From positions 1-5,479 of the forward strand of contig JAFALX010000135.1 in NCBI GenBank assembly GCA_019234035.1: a DNA stretch of 5,479 bases, written 5' to 3'. Shown in pieces: positions 4,990 through 5,479 of the stretch. Origin of the DNA: Candidatus Dormiibacterota bacterium (lineage in GTDB: Bacteria; Chloroflexota; Dormibacteria; Aeolococcales; Aeolococcaceae). The number at the start of each line of letters is the position of its first letter. Positions within the stretch are counted from its first letter, which is position 1. Made by a program: the position numbers and the translations under genes. Below the pieces are notes generated by a model. That model was given only the letters and a program-made list of their open reading frames with translations, did no database searches and had not been told where the DNA came from.

Positions 4990-5479
4990 TTGTCAGACAT
5001 AGTCGCGCCGACGCTTGACCTCGACGGCTTCAACTGTCCGTGGTGCGGAGCCTTCGCTCATCAAACGCAATCGGACGTCGGCAGAGTGACTGGTCGGCTC
5101 AACCCGGACGTCAGCATGGCGCGCGACGTACCAAGCCTGACTATCACAGAGTGCGCCCGATGCTCGCGCTTCGCCTTATGGTTCAAACGCGCGATGGTCT
5201 TCCCATTCACGGTGCCGGTTCAGCCCGCGAACGTCGACCTACCCGAGGACGTTCGCGCGGACTACGCTGAGGCGGGGAAGGTTCTTATGTTCTCGCCCCG
5301 TTCGAGTGCTGCGCTCTTGCGCCTTGCCATCCAGAAGCTCTGCGCTCATCTCGGCTACCAACAAAGGAACCTCGACGATGCCATCGGCGCGATGGTGGCA
5401 GCGGGCCTACCGGTCAGGATTCAGCGATCTCTCGACATTGTCCGCGTCACCGGCAATAACGCCGTTCACCCCGGCACGA
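4990..5479 (+). CDS. DUF4145-family protein with zinc-ribbon-like N-terminus (C-terminus beyond right edge)
   Basis: This gives 163 residues, cut by the window end. An N-terminal CPWC (16-19) and ECARC (54-58) form a CxxC...CxxC zinc-ribbon-like pair. Then come a P-E-D-V-R-A-D-Y-A-E-A stretch (85-95), FSPRSSAALLRLAIQKLC (101-118), NLDDAIGAM (127-135) and IVRVTGNNAVHPG (150-162), which together are the signature of DUF4145. The molecular role of the family is unknown. It occurs as stand-alone proteins and as a domain joined to restriction-type helicases. The R-x7-H in RVTGNNAVH recalls, loosely, the HEPN RNase motif (Rx4-6H), but that is only a resemblance. A TAG sits directly before GTG 4978, so the gene cannot begin earlier; I prefer TTG 4990 for its AGGTGA site. 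Codon use is less extreme than in the leftward genes, consistent with acquired DNA. Confidence 0.85.
   Translation, partial: MSDIVAPTLDLDGFNCPWCGAFAHQTQSDVGRVTGRLNPDVSMARDVPSLTITECARCSRFALWFKRAMVFPFTVPVQPANVDLPEDVRADYAEAGKVLMFSPRSSAALLRLAIQKLCAHLGYQQRNLDDAIGAMVAAGLPVRIQRSLDIVRVTGNNAVHPGT

Noticed and set aside
1..5479. CRISPR array, rRNA, insertion sequence or transposase
   Set aside because: No regularly spaced repeats, rRNA-like stretches, terminal inverted repeats or transposase motifs were seen on either strand.

Overview
This 5.5 kb window comes from a very GC-rich bacterial chromosome with strongly G/C-biased third codon positions. The bias is strong enough to open long spurious reading frames opposite the real genes. 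The style (GTG starts, tight ATGA overlaps, short Shine-Dalgarno sites) and the form of MnmA would fit an actinobacterial or Chloroflexota-type lineage. The sequence alone does not settle the taxon.

Positions 1-4464 hold a leftward run of five genes. It begins with mnmA (tRNA 2-thiouridylase) and is followed after 4 bases by a small unrecognised membrane protein. After an 87-base gap with alternative hairpins come three tightly coupled genes (ATGA overlap, then a 1-base gap). They match, in order, the complex I membrane subunits NuoJ, NuoK and NuoL. All three keep family length, membrane topology and gene order, but residues that carry protons in true complex I appear to be replaced: both NuoK glutamates, the NuoL WE glutamate, and most of the NuoL lysines and histidines. 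This is the most interesting system in the window: a complex-I-like membrane module that looks unable to pump protons in the usual way. It continues past the left edge.

Just upstream of mnmA, and overlapping its longest reading frame in another phase, lies the C-terminal half of a MoaD/ThiS-type sulfur carrier, ending in the diagnostic Gly-Gly plus Arg-Ser. Its N-terminal half is missing, and a promoter-like TTGACC-18-CATATT sits where it should be. This looks like a remnant of a sulfur-carrier/thiouridylase operon cut at a rearrangement boundary.

Positions 4527-4977 contain no convincing gene. They hold a tandem 12-bp repeat, two adjacent strong hairpins, an inverted-repeat operator candidate and a rightward promoter candidate. 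From 4990 to the right edge runs a rightward DUF4145-family gene with a zinc-ribbon-like N-terminus, truncated by the window end. Its opposite strand, less extreme base composition and position beyond the broken moaD suggest that the right-hand part is accessory DNA.
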